A stretch of 16,786 nucleotides of DNA from Clostridia bacterium (GTDB lineage: Bacteria; Bacillota; Clostridia; Christensenellales; Borkfalkiaceae), in assembly GCA_900764105.1 (NCBI GenBank), contig CAAFMS010000020.1, positions 1 to 16,786 on the forward strand. Reading direction: 5' to 3'. Below the pieces are notes generated by a model. It saw only the letters and a list, made by a program, of their open reading frames with translations, was not told the origin of the DNA and searched no databases. Positions within the stretch are counted from its first letter, which is position 1, and every line of letters starts with the position of its first letter. The translations under genes and the position numbers were made by a program. Shown here piece after piece: positions 13,959 to 16,786 of this stretch.

Positions 13959-14123
13959 CTTGCTTTCCCCTCTGGGGAGAGTGGATTTTACGAGCAAAGC
14001 GAGTAAAATACAAGAGAGGTCTTACTTTTGCATAAATTTAGAAAAATTTTTATCTTTAGATGACCTCTATCGTCTCGGTTTCGCTTCGCTCTCCGAGCCA
14101 CTTTCCCCATAGGGGAAAGCAAG
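13959..14123. repeat. 165-bp MITE-like element with 26-bp inverted ends
   Basis: The ends at 13959-13984 and 14098-14123 are inverted copies with 24 of 26 positions matching; each also contains a CCCC/GGGG palindrome of its own. Inside are three further stems in series: ATTTTAC/GTAAAAT (13985-14009), AGAGGTC/GACCTCT (14015-14068) and CTCGG/CCGAG (14074-14097). The whole could fold as a closed stem with three arms. There is no ORF and no clear target-site duplication. It looks like a short intergenic repeat of the kind dispersed in clostridial genomes; whether other copies exist cannot be seen here. Confidence 0.6.
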
Positions 14124-14224
14124 AAAGCATTCGATATTTCTTTATTTTTCGAAAATGAAGGCTATTTAACGCTAAACCTCAAAAAAAATTATGTTTTTTA
14201 CAGCCCCGCAACTGCGAGAATCTA

Positions 14225-15688
14225 TTATTCAATCGCTTCTTTTTTGTACTTCTTTTTCAATATGTATCTGATAAACGGTATGAGAAGTAAAGCACTTGCG
14301 AAAAGCCACGCGCCCGGATCGCCGTAACACGTTGCGAAATACGAGCCGACCGAAGCCGACGAGGTAATCGCGCCCCCGTTTATAAGCGGCGGCAGAAACA
14401 GACAGATAAGAGACCTTGCGATAAGTTCCATTATTCCCGCGCCAAGAACGTAACCGCTTTTGCATATTCCCTGCGCCGCGCTTCTTTCGACAAGGAGAAA
14501 GCCGAGTATCGTAAAATTTGCCACGTCTACGAAAATAAATACGTTGCCATACTTTATCGACTCCGCAGATACTTTATCCGCGCTCATAAACAGATATTGA
14601 TACGCCCCGTTTATACAGCATAGGCAAGCAATCAAAAAACACACCGCGTGAATGACGACAACCATTATAAGAGCCTGCAAACAGCCCTTTCTTATGTTGT
14701 CGTAATCGCCTTTTCCGTAGTTCTGAGCAACAAAAACGAGTATCGCCGAACCGAGTCCGTTATAGAACGATGCAAGAACGTTGAACAACTTGCTCCCTGC
14801 CCCGTAACCGTTCTGAGCGGGAGTATTCGCAGCCATTATTCCGTTTGCGTCAACGTCGAAATTGACGACCACGCCCTGCATTATCACTATTCCGATAGCG
14901 AGTACCGAAAATTGAAGTCCGAGGGGCAAGCCTTGTTTTAGGTTGGGTATATAATCCTTTACGCCTTTTTTGAAATCGCTTAGTTTAAGACGTATCTCTT
15001 TATATCTTGCGAAAGTGTACGCGAAGCAACCTATCATACTCAGAAATTGAGTGATAACCGTCGCGAGAGCCGCCCCCGTAACGCCCATTTTAAACACGGT
15101 TAAAAACAATACGTCAAGCCCTACGTTGAGTACCGTTGAGGCGATAAGAAATATAAGAGGCGTGACCGAATCCCCGTAGGCTCTTAATACACCGCACGCA
15201 AAATTGTAACCCATTTGCGTGAATATACCGATAAAAATTACTAAACAGTAATCGTAAGCCGCGCCGTACACTTCTTCATTCACGGGTGTAACGTTTATCA
15301 TTTTCAACAAAAGCGGCAATAAAAGCACCGCGATTAAAGAAAGGACGACCGAAATTGCCGCAGTAAGAACTATCTGGGCGGAAAGCGAACTTTTCAATCT
15401 TTCATTGTTTTTTTCGCCGACGTATTTAGCGGTAAGAACGCCGAAGCCCGCCGTACAACCGAAAGCGAATTGCAAAAATAAAAAGGTGAGAGCGAACGTA
15501 TCGTTTACGCCCGCGACCTCGCCCGCGCTTAAAACCTGCCCGCAGATTATCGCATCCGTTAAAACGTACACCTGCTGCAGTAGGTAGGAAAGAATTATCG
15601 GCGCGCCGTACTTTAAAAGCACCTTCCAAGGCGTTCCCTTCGTCAAATCTATAGGACGGGAAATTCTATCTAATAACTCTTTAAACAT
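14225..15688 (-). CDS. MATE-family multidrug efflux transporter
   Basis: The 487-residue protein has about twelve membrane helices in two halves, with the N-terminal MATE pattern (PWKVLLKYGAPIILSYLLQQ, then VYVLTDAIICGQ) and a central linker rich in Lys. MATE proteins expel drugs or metabolites using a sodium or proton gradient; the substrate is unknown. The start is ATG 15688, chosen because AGAGGAT lies 7 nt upstream; frames from ATG 15718 or TTG 15727 would add 10 or 13 residues but lack such a site and would begin almost on the transcription start. It is monocistronic, with its own consensus promoter. Confidence 0.9.
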   Translation of the reverse strand: MFKELLDRISRPIDLTKGTPWKVLLKYGAPIILSYLLQQVYVLTDAIICGQVLSAGEVAGVNDTFALTFLFLQFAFGCTAGFGVLTAKYVGEKNNERLKSSLSAQIVLTAAISVVLSLIAVLLLPLLLKMINVTPVNEEVYGAAYDYCLVIFIGIFTQMGYNFACGVLRAYGDSVTPLIFLIASTVLNVGLDVLFLTVFKMGVTGAALATVITQFLSMIGCFAYTFARYKEIRLKLSDFKKGVKDYIPNLKQGLPLGLQFSVLAIGIVIMQGVVVNFDVDANGIMAANTPAQNGYGAGSKLFNVLASFYNGLGSAILVFVAQNYGKGDYDNIRKGCLQALIMVVVIHAVCFLIACLCCINGAYQYLFMSADKVSAESIKYGNVFIFVDVANFTILGFLLVERSAAQGICKSGYVLGAGIMELIARSLICLFLPPLINGGAITSSASVGSYFATCYGDPGAWLFASALLLIPFIRYILKKKYKKEAIE

Positions 15689-15731
15689 CGTTTTTATCCT
15701 CTGTAAAACATCTGTCATTCGGGACAACGCA

Positions 15732-15760
15732 ATAATACTCTTTTTCGTTCACGCTGTCAA
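15732..15760 (-). promoter_or_regulatory. promoter of MATE transporter
   Basis: On the minus strand TTGACA (15755-15760), 17 nt, TATTAT (15732-15737). It gives a leader of about 37 nt to the chosen start. Confidence 0.75.
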
Positions 15761-15805
15761 TCTAAAAAAACGGCGTTTAGAAAAAAATTTATAAGACAAT
15801 ATTAA

Positions 15806-15834
15806 AAACGGAGAGGTGTACGCCGTCTCCGTTT
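15806..15834 (-). terminator. terminator of the Dabb gene
   Basis: AAACGGAGA and TCTCCGTTT (15806-15814 and 15826-15834) form a 9-bp stem, followed on the minus strand by TTTTTAATATTG. It lies about 50 nt past the stop codon. Confidence 0.7.
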
Positions 15835-15882
15835 CCGTTTCGCTATTTTATTTTTCGTTTGACATACGCTAATCTGCTCGGA

Positions 15883-16185
15883 TTATGGTTTTAAAGGCGC
15901 AAGATTTACAAAATCGACCGCTTTTCTATCCGTCCTTATCTCTTTACATAACGACGAAACCTTTAAATGCTCGGGATGATTTTTATAAATCTCGAGGTCG
16001 GCAAGAGTTCTGACCTTCAATATAAGAGCCGCGTCGAAATCGTTTTTTTCGTTTACGTTTTTACCGACTTCCATTTCTACAATCTGCGGAATTACGTTTT
16101 TCAGTTCTTGAAGTTTGCTTAAAAACTCATTCGCTTTTTCCTCCTCTCCCGACTTGAATTTCCACATAACGACGTGCGTAATCAT
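15883..16185 (-). CDS. Dabb (stress-responsive A/B barrel) domain protein
   Basis: The 100-residue product is a complete dimeric alpha/beta-barrel (Dabb) domain: the opening strand ITHVVMWKFK with H4, a helix to residue 30, the strand VEMEVGKNV (36-44), DAALILKV (51-58), and the conserved NHPEH (69-73) that closes the pocket. Members range from enzymes to small stress proteins, so the reaction is not known. ATG 16185 has AGAGGT 7 nt upstream. It is a single-gene unit with a palindrome over its promoter, which suggests repression by a factor not encoded here. Confidence 0.85.
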   Translation of the reverse strand: MITHVVMWKFKSGEEEKANEFLSKLQELKNVIPQIVEMEVGKNVNEKNDFDAALILKVRTLADLEIYKNHPEHLKVSSLCKEIRTDRKAVDFVNLAPLKP

Positions 16186-16209
16186 AACTTTTACCTCTCA
16201 TTTATTATT

Positions 16210-16244
16210 ATATGGATTTTAACACGGAATCCATATTCTGTCAA
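16210..16244 (-). promoter_or_regulatory. promoter with overlapping 9-bp palindrome
   Basis: On the minus strand TTGACA (16239-16244), 17 nt, TAAAAT (16216-16221). ATATGGATT and its complement AATCCATAT (16210-16218 and 16228-16236), 9 nt apart, cover the -10 box and spacer, the classic place for a repressor site. Confidence 0.65.
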
Positions 16245-16259
16245 TAAATTTTTTAAGAA

Positions 16260-16315
16260 TTTGGTCGCATTGTTCTTTATTCGAGTTTTGCCGCGCGCTA
16301 CAATGCGACTTCCCA
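16260..16315. repeat. 56-bp direct repeat, copy A
   Basis: It matches 16461-16516 at 53 of 56 positions. It contains TTGCCGCGCGCTACAAT and lies just upstream of the Dabb promoter. Confidence 0.75.
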
Positions 16316-16460
16316 TACTAAAACAAATGCGGACAACAGGACCCTGTTCCGCTCGCTTTCACTTTTCTTCTTGCACATTCTTTGCAAATAATTTTGCCCA
16401 TTCCATCTTTGCAATGCTCGCTTTCGCGGACGGGGTGGCAAACAGCCGTTTCATCGGCTG
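16316..16460. other. spacer between direct repeats
   Basis: No supportable gene. Near its end a 10-bp hairpin (CAAACAGCCG, 16439-16448 and 16455-16464) runs into repeat copy B. A minus-strand frame across 16318-16548 is Cys-rich, but it includes repeat B and lacks a ribosome binding site. Confidence 0.4.
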
Positions 16461-16516
16461 TTTGGTCGCATTGTTCTTTCTTCAAGTTTTGCCGCGCGCT
16501 ACAATACGACTTCCCA
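16461..16516. repeat. 56-bp direct repeat, copy B
   Basis: Second copy, in the same orientation as copy A with three substitutions, 201 bp further on. Confidence 0.75.
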
Positions 16517-16546
16517 CCCGTAGCCGATAAAAACCCCAATCGCCCC

Positions 16547-16654
16547 ACCTCTAAGTCGTATTTTTAACGCTTTGCGGCAAATCCGCCCTCGATGTATTTG
16601 TATACACCATCGGTTGCCTTTACCACAAATCATTTAAAAATACGACTTAGAGGT
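16547..16654. repeat. 108-bp element with 21-bp perfect inverted ends
   Basis: The terminal 21 bp (16547-16567 and 16634-16654) are exact inverted copies containing CTAAGTCGTATTTTTAA. The interior carries a CGATG/CATCG stem (16590-16612). No transposase is present, so it would be a non-autonomous element or a structured intergenic repeat. Confidence 0.65.
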
Positions 16655-16696
16655 TGCCCTATATTTTAAATTATCAATGTTCCCGCAAATTTTCAG

Positions 16697-16786
16697 GCGT
16701 AGATTGCGTTTAAGTCGCGGCGTTTCCGCGGGTTAGTATACAAATACAAGCCGCGGAAAGAACAATGAATTAAGCGTAAGATACGC
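16697..16786. repeat. imperfect palindrome at window edge
   Basis: TTTCCGCGG and CCGCGGAAA (16723-16731 and 16751-16759) are the core of a longer imperfect inverted repeat: GCGTA near 16698 pairs with the TACGC that ends the window. The unit may continue past the edge. No gene is visible in it. Confidence 0.45.

Noticed and set aside
16174..16530. 118-residue plus-strand frame
   Set aside because: It overlaps the Dabb promoter and encodes the same phrase twice only because it crosses both 56-bp direct repeats.
16318..16548. Cys-rich 76-residue minus-strand frame (ends CCPHLF)
   Set aside because: It runs through direct repeat B, starts at GTG without a ribosome binding site, and the opposite strand is equally open. 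The Cys content alone does not make it a gene.
16260..16786. CRISPR array
   Set aside because: Only two direct copies of 56 bp with a 145-bp spacer, and the other repeats are inverted; no cas genes are present.

Overview
All genes that can be supported lie on the minus strand, so transcription runs from high to low coordinates. Strong AGGAGG-type ribosome binding sites, TTGACA-17-TATAAT promoters, a Tn4451-like mobilisation module and bacitracin/lantibiotic-type ABC transporters point to a low- to mid-GC Gram-positive (Bacillota, class Clostridia), probably a gut lineage. The species cannot be named from the sequence.

Region 1 (1-3049) is the end of a mobilisable element: a TnpW-like small protein, a MobV/Pre relaxase, a predicted oriT just upstream of it (stem-loop followed by TAGTGAG), and a 379-residue protein with a sigma-70 region-4-like helix-turn-helix. 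The last appears to be transcribed without a leader from a promoter overlapped by a perfect 12-bp palindrome. The relaxase has an excellent ribosome binding site but no ATG, GTG or TTG at the right distance. No integrase is visible; it would lie outside the window on the left.

Region 2 (3055-12402) reads as one envelope-defence regulon. An OmpR-type regulator and a kinase with almost no extracellular loop head an operon with two membrane proteins. Three further units follow: a 174-residue membrane protein plus cardiolipin synthase; a small two-helix membrane protein; and two tandem ATPase-permease pairs of the BcrAB/LanFE type, both ATPases carrying glutamate in place of the Q-loop glutamine. 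Four promoters (upstream of the regulator, the 174-residue gene, the small membrane gene and the ABC operon) share one architecture on the minus strand: heptamer like CTTACAA, 4 nt, heptamer, 15 nt, degenerate third heptamer, 7-8 nt, -10 box. The simplest reading is an autoregulated two-component system whose whole regulon lies within 9 kb. The regulon has the makings of a peptide-antibiotic or cell-envelope-stress resistance module: sense, pump or displace, remodel lipid.

Region 3 (12423-15760) holds a MarR-type repressor coupled to a TauE/SafE exporter, a 165-bp palindromic MITE-like repeat, and a MATE efflux pump. Region 4 (15806-16786) holds a Dabb-domain protein with a palindrome over its promoter, then about 540 bp of repeats: two 56-bp direct copies, a 108-bp element with 21-bp perfect inverted ends, and a further palindrome running to the window edge.
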